NCBI RefSeq assembly: GCF_002979555.1
Contig: NZ_PCOZ01000006.1
Location: 248,001 to 312,000 of the forward strand
DNA: 64,000 nt
Source: Pseudomonas sp. MYb60
GTDB taxonomy: Bacteria; Pseudomonadota; Gammaproteobacteria; Pseudomonadales; Pseudomonadaceae
Reading direction: 5' to 3'
Under the pieces are notes generated by a model that saw nothing but the letters and a program-made list of their open reading frames with translations, was not told where the DNA came from and made no database searches. This document shows, piece by piece, positions 42,721 through 53,259 of the stretch (its first letter is position 1; each line of letters starts with the position of its first letter). Position numbers and translations under genes: made by a program.

Positions 42721-44856
42721 ATGCCCATGAACGCGCTGAAACTGTTGTGTCTGTTGGTGGTTTTTCCGTTGCTGCTGGCCGCTGTGGGTGGCTGGGAACG
42801 CCAACGTGCCGAGGTGAAATCCACCGCACTGATCGACTATCACATCCATGTCGACATTGCGAAACAACAGCTGCAGGCGCTGGCGGCCAAGGATCCGACG
42901 GCCATGGTCGAGTTGCCCGAGGAAAAAATCGGCGTTCAACTGGCGCTCTCGCGACTTGAAAGCATCGAACCGGAACTGCCTGCCGCCCACCGTGTGAACC
43001 GTGCAATGCGGGCACTGGCCCCCTGGGTGATGGGTTTCGGCGGGTTGGCGGCATTCATCGGGCTGGCAGCATTGGTCGGCACCCACTGGGCGGGACGGCG
43101 GGCGCGGCAGTCGCGGGAGAAGCTGTTGCAGGGTTTTTCCCTGGGCAGCCGACTGTTGCCGTATGTGCTGGTGAGCCATGTGGTGGCAATGGCCGCGACC
43201 GTCGCGCTGGTGCTGAGCTTCGAAGGCCTGGCGCTGTGGCACATCGGGCGGATGGGCAGCGGTGAGGTCAAGCTGATCGCGGTGCTGGGCGTAGTGGCCG
43301 CGTTCTGCCTGTATTCGATCTGGCAGTTGCTTAAACAGCTGCGCGCCATGTTGGCGATGTTCAAGCCTGAGCCTATGGCCCTGTTCGGCTCGGTGGTCAC
43401 GCCTGAACAGGCGCCGCCGTTGTGGCGCCAGGTCAACACGCTGGCACACGGTTTGGGCGCGCTGCCGCCGGACCATATCGTGGTGAGCCTGGCCCAGGAA
43501 TTTTACGTCACCTCCAGCGACGCCGAGGTGCTGCCTGCCAACACCGCCCTGCGCGGACGTACCCTGCACGTGCCGCTGCTGCATCTTGGCGTGTTGAGCC
43601 CGGCGGAGATCGGCGCGGTGATCGGCCATGAACTGGCGCATTTTGCCGGCGAGGACACCGAATACAGCCTGCGTTTCCTGCCAATCTACGATGGTGTCAA
43701 TCGCAGCCTGGGGGCGCTGGCGCAGACCATGCTGGCCAGCGATGTGATCCAGGGGCGACTGATGCGCCCGTCCTTCGACCTTGGCGTGTTTTTCATGCAG
43801 CACTTCGATCACGCCGTGAACCACTGGAGCCGTGAGCGCGAGTTGCTGGCCGATGCGGCAGGTGCGCGCCTGGTGGGCCATGCCGCGGCCGCGTCTGCGT
43901 TGCTGCGCGTGTCGGTGCTGCACGCCCCTATCGATGACGCATTGGCGACGCAGCTTGAAGGCGCCAACGAGGGCGAGTTGATCGACGCGGTACTGGCCGC
44001 CCTGCAAGGCCTCGAACTGCACGTGCCGCCTGAGGCGCTGGCGGTTCATCAGGCTCACCCCACCGACTCCCACCCCTCCAACGGCGAACGCCTGCGCGCA
44101 TTGAATGTGTCGCTGGATGACGCTGTGCACAGCGCCACCCGCGGTGTGGACGCTGCAGCGGCGAGTGCGCAAATCGACAGCTGCTTCAGCGCGCCAACAG
44201 CCGTGCGCGAGGAGGTGTCCGCGCACTTGATCGACCTGGCGATAACGGAGAACAGCGCAAACACTCACTTGCTCGAAACCCTGGCGGCCTCGGGCCTGGG
44301 TGAACAGGCCTTTCACGAAGGTGGACGGCGACGCGGGGTGTTTATGGTGATGGTGGCGATACCGTTTCTGCTGCTGGGCGTGTGGGCAGTCAGCCGGCCG
44401 TGGCTGGCACCGGAACGCTTGAAAGGGACTGCGCTGGAGGCCTTTGGGGCGGGGGCGGTGTTGTGCCTGATTGGGGTGGGTTATCTGTGGCTGGGGGCCC
44501 GTCGTTTCAAACGCGCACCACAGACTGCATTGCGCCTGACGCCCGAGCATTTTGTGTTCGCCAACCTGGCCGCGCCACTGCCCATCGAGCACATCGCCGA
44601 GGTCTCGCTGCAGTTCATGCAAGGCCTCTGGGTGACGCTGCAACTGACACCTGAGGCGCCCTTGCCGCAACTGCGCAAGACCGCGTTCGGGGTGCCCGGT
44701 GCACGGGTCAACAAGAAGAAACGCCAGGTGCTGCTGCACATGGCGCAACTGTGCATCGACAACCGCAAGCTCGAACCCTATGAAGGCCTGACGCTCATGC
44801 TCGAGTACGTGAACGCGGCCCTCGCCCGCAAAGTGCTGAACAGTCGCCAAGGCTGA
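42721..44856 (+). CDS. M48-family membrane metallopeptidase (HtpX-like)
   Basis: A 711-residue protein with one N-terminal membrane span, two or three more around residues 100-210, an M48 catalytic domain and two further spans near 540-600. The zinc motif is HELAH (303-307), and the third ligand Glu374 lies in RERELLADAAGARL. C-terminal ~110 residues are soluble. M48 proteases of this layout take part in membrane or envelope protein quality control; the substrate is unknown. ATG 42721 is preferred over the in-frame ATG 12 codons upstream since a GGTG sequence precedes it. It is divergent from pelX and may share its control region. Confidence 0.88.
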   Translation: MPMNALKLLCLLVVFPLLLAAVGGWERQRAEVKSTALIDYHIHVDIAKQQLQALAAKDPTAMVELPEEKIGVQLALSRLESIEPELPAAHRVNRAMRALAPWVMGFGGLAAFIGLAALVGTHWAGRRARQSREKLLQGFSLGSRLLPYVLVSHVVAMAATVALVLSFEGLALWHIGRMGSGEVKLIAVLGVVAAFCLYSIWQLLKQLRAMLAMFKPEPMALFGSVVTPEQAPPLWRQVNTLAHGLGALPPDHIVVSLAQEFYVTSSDAEVLPANTALRGRTLHVPLLHLGVLSPAEIGAVIGHELAHFAGEDTEYSLRFLPIYDGVNRSLGALAQTMLASDVIQGRLMRPSFDLGVFFMQHFDHAVNHWSRERELLADAAGARLVGHAAAASALLRVSVLHAPIDDALATQLEGANEGELIDAVLAALQGLELHVPPEALAVHQAHPTDSHPSNGERLRALNVSLDDAVHSATRGVDAAAASAQIDSCFSAPTAVREEVSAHLIDLAITENSANTHLLETLAASGLGEQAFHEGGRRRGVFMVMVAIPFLLLGVWAVSRPWLAPERLKGTALEAFGAGAVLCLIGVGYLWLGARRFKRAPQTALRLTPEHFVFANLAAPLPIEHIAEVSLQFMQGLWVTLQLTPEAPLPQLRKTAFGVPGARVNKKKRQVLLHMAQLCIDNRKLEPYEGLTLMLEYVNAALARKVLNSRQG

Positions 44857-44867
44857 ATCACACGCAT

Positions 44868-44896
44868 AAAAAAACCCCGAACCAGTCGGGGTTTTT
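44868..44896. terminator. Bidirectional terminator between M48 gene and porin gene
   Basis: AAAAACCCCGA (44870-44880) and TCGGGGTTTTT (44886-44896) form perfect 11-bp arms over ACCAG. It has A/T runs on both sides and sits between convergent stops at 44856 and 44931. Confidence 0.9.
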
Positions 44897-44930
44897 ATCG
44901 CCTGAGATTCAGGCGCGACCTGCGATCACA

Positions 44931-46226
44931 TTAGAAAACGTTGATCGGGTAGTCGGCGAACAGACGCAGTTCATTACCGCCAATGTTGTAGTTGCTGGCG
45001 TTGTCGGAAACGCGCAACCACGAGGCACGGGCACGCAGACTCAGGTCTTTGGCCGGGCCGCTCTGAACGACGTATTTGATCTGGTTGAAGATCTCACGCT
45101 CGGTGCCATTGCCACGGTTGGAACCGTCGTCAATGTTGGTGCCGCGCACGTAAGCGATGTTGTAGCTCAGGCCAGGCACGCCGAAGGCGCTGAAGTCCAG
45201 GCCGTAGCCGGCTTGCCAGGAGCGCTCGTCCTTGCCGTTGAAGTCGGACCAGTAGGAGTTGGCCAGCAGGATGGTGTTGCCACCGTCGCCGATACCGCTG
45301 TTGCGGTTGTTCTGGCGGTAGCCGCTGTACAGGTAGCCGGTGTCGCCGGTGCTGCGCTGGTGAGCGACGGTGAAGCTGTGCGGGCCAACAGCCCACGTGG
45401 CCGCCAGGCTCCAGATCTTGTTGTCGCGGGCGTCTTGATCGCCTTGGGTCAACTGGGCGAAATCTTTGTCCAGCTTGGTTTTGTAGCCGTTGAAGTCAAA
45501 CGTCAGCGACTGCTTTTCTGGCAGGGCCAATACGTAGTTCACGTTGACGTATTGCTTCTTCAGCACGTCTTCCATGTCGGAGGCGTACAGTGCAGCCGAC
45601 AGGCTCTCGGTGAATTTGTAGCTACCACCGAGGTAGTTGATGCTCTTCAGGTGGCCGCTGTCGCTGCCTTCGGCGCTCTTGCGGCCTTGCTTGGTGAAGT
45701 GACCCGCGTCCAATTGCAGACCCTGGATCTCTTTGGAAACGATCGAGGTGCCCTCGTAGGTTTCCGCCAGCAGACGGCCGCTGTCATAGGCCAGCACCGG
45801 TACGTTCGGCAGCTGTTGGCCGTATTTCAGCACGGTGTTGGAGATACGTGCCTTGACCGCTGCGCCGCCCTTGGCCAGGTCGTTGGCGGCCGAACCGCTG
45901 TCGCCTTGCTTGAAGAAGTCGATGCCGCCGGCGCCGCTGCGACCTTTACCACCGTCCAGACGGATAGCGTATTGGCCCAGGACGTCCACACCCACACCCA
46001 CGGTGCCTTGGGTGAAACCGGACTCGAATTTGCCGATGAAGCCTTGGCCCCATTCAGCTTTGTCCTGGTTGTGGTTCTTGTAGTCGCGGCTGATGTACGC
46101 GTTACGTGCTGCGATGTTCAGGTGGCTGTCCTCAACGAAACCTTTCGATTCCGCTTGGTCGTTAGCCATTGCTGTCGATGCGCTCAAAATCCCCAGAGCG
46201 ATCAGACTCATCCGTTGCTTCAACAT
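44931..46226 (-). CDS. OprD-family outer-membrane porin
   Basis: A 431-residue porin with signal peptide (cleaved after about residue 21, STAMA). The mature start FVEDSHLNIAARNAYISRDYKNHNQDKAEWGQGFIGKFESGFTQGTVG is the OprD family signature and the protein ends with Phe (PINVF), the outer-membrane assembly signal. OprD porins are 18-strand channels for basic amino acids or small carboxylates; the substrate subgroup cannot be assigned by eye. The leader just before the ATG is A-rich (ACAGAAATAAGGAATACAAG), resembling Hfq/Crc target sites in pseudomonad uptake genes, which is inference. Confidence 0.93.
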   Translation of the reverse strand: MLKQRMSLIALGILSASTAMANDQAESKGFVEDSHLNIAARNAYISRDYKNHNQDKAEWGQGFIGKFESGFTQGTVGVGVDVLGQYAIRLDGGKGRSGAGGIDFFKQGDSGSAANDLAKGGAAVKARISNTVLKYGQQLPNVPVLAYDSGRLLAETYEGTSIVSKEIQGLQLDAGHFTKQGRKSAEGSDSGHLKSINYLGGSYKFTESLSAALYASDMEDVLKKQYVNVNYVLALPEKQSLTFDFNGYKTKLDKDFAQLTQGDQDARDNKIWSLAATWAVGPHSFTVAHQRSTGDTGYLYSGYRQNNRNSGIGDGGNTILLANSYWSDFNGKDERSWQAGYGLDFSAFGVPGLSYNIAYVRGTNIDDGSNRGNGTEREIFNQIKYVVQSGPAKDLSLRARASWLRVSDNASNYNIGGNELRLFADYPINVF

Positions 46227-46319
46227 TTTCTTGTATTCCTTATTTCTGTTTGAGTACGCGCTGTGACACCAGGGCTCCGTGTTGCTTATCTGGTGTCGAC
46301 TTTTTCCGGAATAAAAGAA

Positions 46320-46357
46320 GGCCCGCGGACGACGTGATCTGCCGCGGGCCTTTTTTT
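46320..46357. terminator. Hairpin terminator upstream of the porin gene
   Basis: GGCCCGCGG (46320-46328) pairs with CCGCGGGCC (46342-46350), followed by seven T on the plus strand and a T-rich TTCTTTTATT on the minus strand. It can end the minus-strand transcript of the 70-residue gene at 46577. The rest of 46227-46576 contains the porin promoter region, including GACACCA...TGGTGTC inverted arms (46265-46297), and no gene. Confidence 0.75.
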
Positions 46358-46576
46358 ATTGGATGAGTCATGGCGGTTAGCCACAGGCGTTGGGCGCAAT
46401 CCTAGTCATGGGTTGAACTTTGTGTCAATTTCGCGAATCGTCTGTATTTAGGCGAAAAAATTCTAAGCAACGGCCTATCGACATTCTGAAAGCGACAAAA
46501 AAGGTCTCTTCCAAGACAGGAAGACACATCTCGCAACATATTTTTCAGGCTGCAGCCCAAACCTTACTGGGGGGGT

Positions 46577-46789
46577 TCAGCTACTCATCAGCTCGCACAG
46601 CGCGTGCACTTCATCTTCGGTGAACAACCCCGCCGGGTAGCGTTCGCTCACCAGGCTGCGCATGTCCGGCTGCCGGATCCGCCGCGAGCCGTTTTCCCTC
46701 AACCAGAGCGCCAGCGCGTGGATGGCCTCGCCCTCGACCCGTGAAGGGTGGAACGTGCGCGTGTACATCGGGTTGATATCGGCATTCAT
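46577..46789 (-). CDS. Small conserved-looking protein (70 aa)
   Basis: A 70-residue protein starting MNADINPMYTRTFHPSRVEGEAIH. The middle is a basic helix (ALWLRENGSRRIRQPDMRSLVSERYP) and the end is acidic (GLFTEDEVHALCELMSS). The frame is open for 44 more codons upstream, but ATG 46789 has a GAGAG site in place and the coding character begins there. Function unknown. A hairpin terminator lies ~220 nt downstream. Confidence 0.6.
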   Translation of the reverse strand: MNADINPMYTRTFHPSRVEGEAIHALALWLRENGSRRIRQPDMRSLVSERYPAGLFTEDEVHALCELMSS

Positions 46790-46927
46790 TTTCGCGCTCT
46801 CTCCAGCTGCGTGAGCGGCTAACTTACTCAAGGTTTGTGACAGAACTGCGCAGTCATGACCCTGGGCTACTGGGCAAATGCCATTACAAGAGCTATGCCA
46901 ACGTCTTGATTTCACCAGCATTCGGCC

Positions 46928-46962
46928 ACAAAAAAGCCCGCGACCTTGCTGGGCCGCGGGCT
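46928..46962 (-). terminator. Terminator of agmatine deiminase gene
   Basis: On the minus strand AGCCCGCG pairs with CGCGGGCT and is followed by a T run (plus-strand A run 46929-46935). It is 62 nt after the aguA stop codon. Confidence 0.85.
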
Positions 46963-47023
46963 GGTGGTAACGGCTGGAAACGGTCAGCGAACGTTCACCG
47001 TCACAGTGCTGTTACAACCGCAC

Positions 47024-48130
47024 TCAATTTTTGTGCGGGGCCGGCTGTTGCTGGGTCAGGCAGTGGATATTGCCGCCACCCAGTAACAGTTCACGGCCCG
47101 GCACCATTACCACTTCATGCTGCGGGAACAGGTCCTGCAGAATGACCTTGGCCTGGGCGTCCAGCGGGTCATCGAAGCTTGGCGCGATGATGCCGCCGTT
47201 GACGATCAGGAAGTTCACGTAGGAACCCGCCAGGCGCACGCTCGGATTGCGTTCCTGGCTGCCGTCCACCGCGTCAACGCCTGCGCATTCTTCTTCGGTG
47301 GCGTACAACGGCCCTGGAATCGGCATTTTATGCACCGTGAACGGGCGGCCCTTGGCATCGGTGCTGCTTTGCAGAACGTCCAGGGCAGCGTGGCAGCGCG
47401 CGTAGTTCGGGTCTTGCGCGTCGTCGGTCCAGGCCAGCAATACTTCGCCGGGCCGCACGTAGCAGCAGAAATTATCCACATGGCCGTCGGTTTCGTCGTT
47501 GAACAGGCCATCCGGCAGCCAGATGATCTTGTCCACCGACAGGTTGGCGCTGAGCACGGCCTCAATGGCGGCGCGATCCAAATGGGGGTTGCGATTGCGG
47601 TTGAGCAGGCATTCTTCGGTGGTGATCAGGGTGCCTTCGCCATCGACGTGGATCGAGCCACCTTCCAGCACGAAACCTTCGGTGCGGTACCGCGACGTGC
47701 GCTCGATCTCGAGGATCTTGCCGCCCACTTGGGAATCCCGGTTCCAGGGCGCGTACAGACCTCCGTCAAAACCACCCCAGGCGTTGAAATCCCAATTCAC
47801 ACCGCGGACTTCACCGTTGTTGTTGATGACGAAGGTCGGGCCGGTGTCACGGACCCAGGCGTCGTCACTGGACATCTCGACCACGCGGATATTCGGCACA
47901 TCCAGGCGCGCACGGGCGTTTTCGTACTGGCCGGCGGACACCGCCACGGTGACCGGCTCGAAACGTGCGATAGCCTTGGCCACGGCAATATGCGCCGCTT
48001 GCGCAGGCTTGCCGCCCAGGCGCCAGTTATCCGGACGCTCGGGCCAGATCATCCAGGTCTGGGTTTGTGGCGCCCATTCGGCAGGCATATAAAAGCCATC
48101 GGCGCGGGGGGTGCTGTGCAGGGTGGTCAT
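47024..48130 (-). CDS. aguA: Agmatine deiminase AguA
   Basis: A full-length 368-residue guanidino-group hydrolase converting agmatine to N-carbamoylputrescine and ammonia. Catalytic Cys357 lies in [13 protein letters not shown], the same position as in P. aeruginosa AguA. The other active-site blocks are present: [23 protein letters not shown] and [14 protein letters not shown] with the catalytic His. The usual partner aguB is not next to it. The upstream neighbour is the kinase-aminotransferase fusion gene in the same orientation, 120 nt away. Confidence 0.97.
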   Translation of the reverse strand: MTTLHSTPRADGFYMPAEWAPQTQTWMIWPERPDNWRLGGKPAQAAHIAVAKAIARFEPVTVAVSAGQYENARARLDVPNIRVVEMSSDDAWVRDTGPTFVINNNGEVRGVNWDFNAWGGFDGGLYAPWNRDSQVGGKILEIERTSRYRTEGFVLEGGSIHVDGEGTLITTEECLLNRNRNPHLDRAAIEAVLSANLSVDKIIWLPDGLFNDETDGHVDNFCCYVRPGEVLLAWTDDAQDPNYARCHAALDVLQSSTDAKGRPFTVHKMPIPGPLYATEEECAGVDAVDGSQERNPSVRLAGSYVNFLIVNGGIIAPSFDDPLDAQAKVILQDLFPQHEVVMVPGRELLLGGGNIHCLTQQQPAPHKN

Positions 48131-48229
48131 GGCGATCAGGACTCCGAATGGGTAAAGGCCGACTTTATAACGGATAAAAATCGACTTTAGAAGCTCACTT
48201 AAACAATAACGGATGAATGTGACAGTTGA

Positions 48230-48249
48230 TTACCGATAACAATCGGTAA
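48230..48249. promoter_or_regulatory. Perfect 8-bp inverted repeat, operator-like
   Basis: TTACCGAT-AACA-ATCGGTAA lies between the stop of the fusion gene (48251) and the aguA start (48130). There is no T-run, so it does not look like a terminator. It would sit ~100 nt upstream of aguA and is a candidate regulator-binding site. Confidence 0.5.
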
Positions 48250-48250
48250 A

Positions 48251-51151
48251 TTACAGCTGCTCATCCAGTACCTTCGACAACATGTCGACGAAGAAGTCTA
48301 CGCTGTGGCGGGACGTGACCATCGGCGGCTTGATCTTCAGAATGTTCAGGTAATCACCGGTCGGCTGCATGAATATGCCCAATTCCCGCAGGCGATCACA
48401 CAACAGCTGGGTTTCTGCAGTCGCCGGCTCCAGGGTTTGCCGGTCGCGCACCAGCTCCAGCCCCAGATAAAAACCGGAGCCGTGAACCGCGCCCACCAGG
48501 GGGTGACGTTCGATCAGTGCTTCCAACCGCGCCTTGAAATGCCCGCCCACCCCTTGGGCGTTTTCCCACAGCTTTTCTTCCTCCATCACGTCCAGCACCG
48601 CCATGCCAATGCGGCAACTCACCGGGCTGCCCCCCGACGACGAGAAGAAATACCCCTCGGCCTCCAGCGCCTCGGCAATCTCGCGACGGGTAATCACGGC
48701 GCCCAAGGGCTGGCCGTTGCCCATGCCCTTGGCCATGGTGATGATGTCCGGCACCACACCCTGCTCTTCAAAGCCCCAGAAGAAATGCCCCATGCGGCCG
48801 TAGCCCACCTGCACTTCATCGGCGATGCACACACCGCCCTGGGCGCGGACCAGCCCGTAGACCTGTTGCAGATACCCCGGCGGCAGGGAGATACCGCCGG
48901 CGTTGCCATACACCGGCTCGCAAATGAAGCCCGCCAACTGGCGATTGCTCGCGGCGATTTTCGCCAGGTTGTGTTCCACGCTGCGCACGTAATCCGGCGC
49001 GCTGTCCTGCCCGCGGAACTCGCCCCGGTAGGTGTTGGGCGCCGTCACCGGGTGCACCCATTCCGGGCGACTGCTCAACGCCTGGGGATTGTCGGCAATC
49101 GAGGTAGACACTGCATCCGCTGCCACCGACCAGCCGTGGTACGCCTCCAGCACGCTGAGCATGTCGCGCCCGCCGCTGTAGGCCCAGGCCAGGCGAATCG
49201 CCAGGTCATTGGCCTCGGTGCCGCTGTTGACCAGAAACACCCGGTCCATGCCCTCTGGCGCCAACGCCAGCAACCGCTCGGAAAATTCGGCGATCGCCGC
49301 GTAGTGAAACCGCGAGTTGGTATTGAGCAGCGACCATTGCCGCGCCGCCACCGCCGCCATGCGCGGGTGGCCATGGCCGAGCACGGCGACGTTGTTGAGC
49401 ATGTCCAGGTAGGAGCGGCCCTGCATGTCGATCAGGTGGTTGCGCCAGCCACGCTCGATGCGCGGCGGATCGACGTAATAATGCTTTTGCGAGCGGGCAA
49501 AGCTGGCATCGCGACGGGCCAGCAGGGCTGCGGGATCCAGCTCGGGTTCGGCGTCGCAGGCCAGCCCCAGCAACGCCGCCGGTGATGGGCACAACGCTTG
49601 CCACGCCGGCGCGCGGGCCGGGGTGCAGAACAGCGGCGCCGCAAGGTCAGTGCGGCACAGTTGCACCGTGAGCGGGCCCGACACCTCACCGATCACCTGG
49701 CCCTTGAGCACGGCGGCGCCGGGTGGCAGCTGTGCTTGGACGCCCCACAGCCTTACCGTAGCCGCGTGGCTTTTCACACGCACTTCGCCGTCGGTGCCGC
49801 CTTGGAGGATGCCCGCGAACGGCGCCTCGACAACCGTGCCAAGGGGCACCTGCAGTTCGACATGCAGCGGGAACGTCTGCGGCTCCCGGGCACTGTCCGG
49901 CTGGGTCCGCGACAACCGGTATTGCCCATAACGGCTCGCCGCCAGGCCGTGTACCGCCGCTGCTTCCTGCAACAAGCGCTGATCAACACCGGCCTGCTCC
50001 CAATTGCCCGCCTCGAAATGCGGACTGAGCACGCCCAGATCGATCAATGCGAATTCTCGCCCCACCAGCCCGGGCAACAGCGGCGCGAAATCCTCGTTGG
50101 CCAATGCGCTTGGCGCGTGGCCGACGCTGCACAGAATCGCCGCTTCCATCAATTCGAACGGCACCGAGGTCGCCACATGGAAGATTTCCCACTCATGCTC
50201 GGCGTTTTTCAGCAGGTAGGTGTTATCCGGGTCCAGGCGCTGCTGCTGCTCGCTGCTCAACACCAGCACCGCCGCGCGGGCGACGATCAGCGGCCACAGC
50301 GCCTGCAATTCCACGTGCTGCAAGGGGGTGACGGCGTGAAAGGCCTGGATCGCCGGCAGGATGGCGAACGGGTCGCCCTCGGCATGGTGCAACAGCGCAG
50401 CGCAGGTCACCGACAAGTCGGCAATGCGCCAGGTGTGCACCAGGTCGCCGAAGTCGATCACGCCCTGGACCTGCCAGTGACGCTGGGCGTCACGCTGCCA
50501 CACCACGTTGTCGTCGGTGATGTCCATGTGTACCGCCTGCCAGGGCAATTGATCCGCCAAGGGCCGCAGGTGCGTTTCGACCTGCGCGGCCACGCGCTCC
50601 AACTCGGCGCGATGCGCCAGCTGTGGCAGGGTTGCCAGCAGGTGGCCGATCAACTCGAGCGCGTGGCGCGGGTCCCATTGCAGGGTGCGCTCCAGGCCCG
50701 GATGCTCAAACGCCGCCAACGCCTGGCTCATGCGTGCGCACAGGTCACCGAAACCGGCGATCACCTCGCGCCCCAGGTGAGGCAGATGGGTCAGGGGCTG
50801 GCCGTCGATGTAGTCCAGCAACCGCAGGTGCAGGGTTTGGCCATCGAGGTTCACGGTCAGCAGCTCATCGCCGTTGAGGGCCGGGATGACCTTGGGCACG
50901 CGCACGGCCTGCAGGCTATTGAGGGCAGCGTGTTGCGCGTGCAACTCCACGGCGGCGTAATCGCCGCGGCAGATTTTCAGAACAAAGCGGCCGCGGTCGC
51001 TATCGATTTTGTAATTGAGGTCTTGCTGGCTGCCCAATGACTGCAAAGTGCCAGCAATGCCGTAGTGCTGGCCAAGGAGCTGCGCGGCCTGGTCGGGGCC
51101 TACTTGTGGGCAGGGAAGACTGGCGCGGTGGATCAACGTGGCGAGCAGCAT
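48251..51151 (-). CDS. Fused aminoglycoside-phosphotransferase-like kinase and class III aminotransferase-fold enzyme
   Basis: A 966-residue protein in three parts. Residues ~20-330 are an APH/choline-kinase-like domain with [10 protein letters not shown] (catalytic Asp210) and VIDFGDL (Asp233). Residues ~400-520 contain a beta-rich domain ([29 protein letters not shown]) resembling a biotinyl/M23-type hammerhead. Residues ~545-966 are a class III PLP enzyme; the Schiff-base Lys is Lys808 in [10 protein letters not shown]. In animals the separate homologues are hydroxylysine kinase and ammonia-forming phospho-lyases for phosphoethanolamine or phosphohydroxylysine. A kinase-then-lyase channel is therefore plausible, but substrate is unproven. 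It may be cotranscribed with aguA. Confidence 0.85.
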   Translation of the reverse strand: MLLATLIHRASLPCPQVGPDQAAQLLGQHYGIAGTLQSLGSQQDLNYKIDSDRGRFVLKICRGDYAAVELHAQHAALNSLQAVRVPKVIPALNGDELLTVNLDGQTLHLRLLDYIDGQPLTHLPHLGREVIAGFGDLCARMSQALAAFEHPGLERTLQWDPRHALELIGHLLATLPQLAHRAELERVAAQVETHLRPLADQLPWQAVHMDITDDNVVWQRDAQRHWQVQGVIDFGDLVHTWRIADLSVTCAALLHHAEGDPFAILPAIQAFHAVTPLQHVELQALWPLIVARAAVLVLSSEQQQRLDPDNTYLLKNAEHEWEIFHVATSVPFELMEAAILCSVGHAPSALANEDFAPLLPGLVGREFALIDLGVLSPHFEAGNWEQAGVDQRLLQEAAAVHGLAASRYGQYRLSRTQPDSAREPQTFPLHVELQVPLGTVVEAPFAGILQGGTDGEVRVKSHAATVRLWGVQAQLPPGAAVLKGQVIGEVSGPLTVQLCRTDLAAPLFCTPARAPAWQALCPSPAALLGLACDAEPELDPAALLARRDASFARSQKHYYVDPPRIERGWRNHLIDMQGRSYLDMLNNVAVLGHGHPRMAAVAARQWSLLNTNSRFHYAAIAEFSERLLALAPEGMDRVFLVNSGTEANDLAIRLAWAYSGGRDMLSVLEAYHGWSVAADAVSTSIADNPQALSSRPEWVHPVTAPNTYRGEFRGQDSAPDYVRSVEHNLAKIAASNRQLAGFICEPVYGNAGGISLPPGYLQQVYGLVRAQGGVCIADEVQVGYGRMGHFFWGFEEQGVVPDIITMAKGMGNGQPLGAVITRREIAEALEAEGYFFSSSGGSPVSCRIGMAVLDVMEEEKLWENAQGVGGHFKARLEALIERHPLVGAVHGSGFYLGLELVRDRQTLEPATAETQLLCDRLRELGIFMQPTGDYLNILKIKPPMVTSRHSVDFFVDMLSKVLDEQL

Positions 51152-51304
51152 TGTGACGACCTCTGTTTTGTTAGACGTCTATCTCGCCATTGTTCCGGGG
51201 GGTTAGGCAACCCCCTGTCCTACACAGCGCTTGCGCCGACCCGCCGCACAACTCAAGCTATGCTTCATTCGCTCAATGTCCGTCTAAGGAAAAGGCCCTC
51301 CGAC

Positions 51305-52387
51305 ATGCGCATTCTCATCACCGGTGGCGCTGGTTTCATCGGCTCTGCCCTGATCCGCCACTTGATTCAACACACCGAGCACGAAGTGCTCAACCTGGAC
51401 AAACTCACCTACGCCGGCAACCTGGAGTCGCTGGCCAGCATCGCGTCCAACAGCCGCTATGAGTTCGTCCAGGCCGACATCATCGACCAGGCCACCGTGA
51501 GCGCCGTGCTCGCGCGTTTCGCGCCTGACGCGATCATGCACCTGGCTGCCGAGTCTCACGTGGACCGTTCCATCGACGGCCCGTCGGATTTTATCCAGAC
51601 CAACATCGTCGGCACCTACAGCCTGCTGGAAGCCACCCGCGCCTACTGGCAAAAGCTCGACGAGCCGGCCAAGGCGGCCTTCCGCTTCCATCATATTTCC
51701 ACCGATGAAGTGTATGGCGACCTGCACGGCGTGGACGACCTGTTCACCGAAACCACGCCCTACGCCCCCAGCTCGCCGTACTCGGCCAGCAAGGCCGCGT
51801 CCGACCATCTGGTCCGCGCCTGGCAGCGCACCTACGGCCTGCCGGTACTGCTGACCAATTGCTCGAACAACTACGGGCCGTTCCACTTTCCCGAGAAGCT
51901 GATCCCGCTGGTGATCCTCAACGCCCTCGCCGGCAAACCGCTGCCGGTGTACGGCAACGGCTTGCAAGTGCGTGACTGGCTGTTCGTCGAGGACCACGCC
52001 CGCGCCCTGCTCAAGGTGGTGACCGAAGGCGTGGTCGGCGAGACCTACAACATCGGCGGCCATAACGAGCAGAAGAACATCGACGTGGTACGCGGCATCT
52101 GCGGCCTGCTGGAAGAACTGGCACCGCAACGCCCGGCCGGCGTGGAAAAATTCACCGACCTGATCACCTTCGTCAAGGACCGCCCGGGCCACGACCAGCG
52201 CTACGCGATCGACGCCAGCAAGATCGAACGCGAGCTGGGCTGGGTGCCCGAGGAAACCTTCGAGACCGGCCTGCGCAAGACCGTGCAGTGGTACCTCGAC
52301 AACCTGGAATGGTGCCGCCGGGTCCAGGACGGCAGCTATCAGGGCGAACGCCTTGGCAATACAGACACAAAGGATTTGATCGCATGA
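51305..52387 (+). CDS. rfbB: dTDP-glucose 4,6-dehydratase
   Basis: A 360-residue extended SDR enzyme, second step of dTDP-L-rhamnose synthesis. The NAD motif GGAGFIGS opens the protein, DRSIDGP and the catalytic STDEVYGD block follow, and [10 protein letters not shown] holds the Tyr and Lys. ATG 51305 is chosen because AAGGAAAAGG precedes it and the Rossmann strand begins there; the longer open frame upstream has no homology. The stop overlaps the rfbA start (ATGATGA). It is the first gene of a very compact run that continues to 58359. Confidence 0.97.
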   Translation: MRILITGGAGFIGSALIRHLIQHTEHEVLNLDKLTYAGNLESLASIASNSRYEFVQADIIDQATVSAVLARFAPDAIMHLAAESHVDRSIDGPSDFIQTNIVGTYSLLEATRAYWQKLDEPAKAAFRFHHISTDEVYGDLHGVDDLFTETTPYAPSSPYSASKAASDHLVRAWQRTYGLPVLLTNCSNNYGPFHFPEKLIPLVILNALAGKPLPVYGNGLQVRDWLFVEDHARALLKVVTEGVVGETYNIGGHNEQKNIDVVRGICGLLEELAPQRPAGVEKFTDLITFVKDRPGHDQRYAIDASKIERELGWVPEETFETGLRKTVQWYLDNLEWCRRVQDGSYQGERLGNTDTKDLIA

Positions 52388-53259
52388 TGAAGGGCATCGT
52401 ATTGGCCGGCGGTTCCGGCACCCGTCTTCACCCCATTACCCTGGGTGTGTCCAAGCAACTGCTGCCGGTCTACGACAAACCGATGATCTACTACCCGATC
52501 TCGGTGCTAATGCTGGCGGGGATCAAGGACATCCTGGTGATCTCCACCCCGGTTGACCTGCCGCAATACCGCAACCTGCTGGGTGACGGCAGCCAGTTCG
52601 GCGTGCGTTTCACCTACGCCGAACAGCCTTCGCCAGACGGCCTGGCCCAGGCGTTCATCATCGGCGAAGAATTTATCGGCGATGACCCGGTGTGCCTGAT
52701 CCTGGGCGACAACATCTTCCACGGCCAGTATTTCGGCGAACAGTTGCGCACTGCGGCCGAACGCCCGTCGGGCGCCACCGTGTTCGGTTACTGGGTAAAG
52801 GACCCGGAACGCTTCGGCGTGATCGACTTCGACAAAGACGGCCGTGCGCTCTCCATCGAAGAAAAACCGGCCAAGCCCAAGTCGCCGTATGCCGTGACCG
52901 GCCTGTACTTCTACGACAACGACGTGATCAAGATCGCCAAGGCGGTCAAGCCTTCGCCCCGTGGCGAGCTGGAGATCACCGACGTCAACAACGCCTATCT
53001 CAAGCGTGGCGACCTGCACGTAGAACGCTTCGGCCGTGGCTTCGCCTGGCTGGACACCGGCACCCATGACAGCCTGCTCGAGGCGTCCACGTATGTGCAG
53101 ACCATCGAGCACCGCCAGGGCCTGAAGGTGGCGTGCCTGGAAGAGATCGCCTACGAAAATGGCTGGATCGACCGCGACCACCTGCTGGAACGTGCCAAGT
53201 ACTTCGGCAAGACCGGCTATGGTCAATACCTCTTCTCTCTGGCAGGTGAGCGCACGTGA
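52384..53259 (+). CDS. rfbA: Glucose-1-phosphate thymidylyltransferase
   Basis: A 291-residue nucleotidyltransferase, first step of the rhamnose pathway (dTTP + glucose-1-P to dTDP-glucose). The signature [11 protein letters not shown] is at residues 9-19, GDNIFHG and [15 protein letters not shown] blocks follow (here [10 protein letters not shown]), and DVNNAYL and [10 protein letters not shown] are near the end. It begins at ATG 52384 overlapping the rfbB stop (ATG 52387 is an alternative). Confidence 0.97.
   Translation: MMKGIVLAGGSGTRLHPITLGVSKQLLPVYDKPMIYYPISVLMLAGIKDILVISTPVDLPQYRNLLGDGSQFGVRFTYAEQPSPDGLAQAFIIGEEFIGDDPVCLILGDNIFHGQYFGEQLRTAAERPSGATVFGYWVKDPERFGVIDFDKDGRALSIEEKPAKPKSPYAVTGLYFYDNDVIKIAKAVKPSPRGELEITDVNNAYLKRGDLHVERFGRGFAWLDTGTHDSLLEASTYVQTIEHRQGLKVACLEEIAYENGWIDRDHLLERAKYFGKTGYGQYLFSLAGERT

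Noticed and set aside
42700..44850. 716-residue minus-strand frame opposite the M48 peptidase gene
   Set aside because: Very His/Gln-rich antisense shadow; the plus strand carries HELAH and membrane segments.
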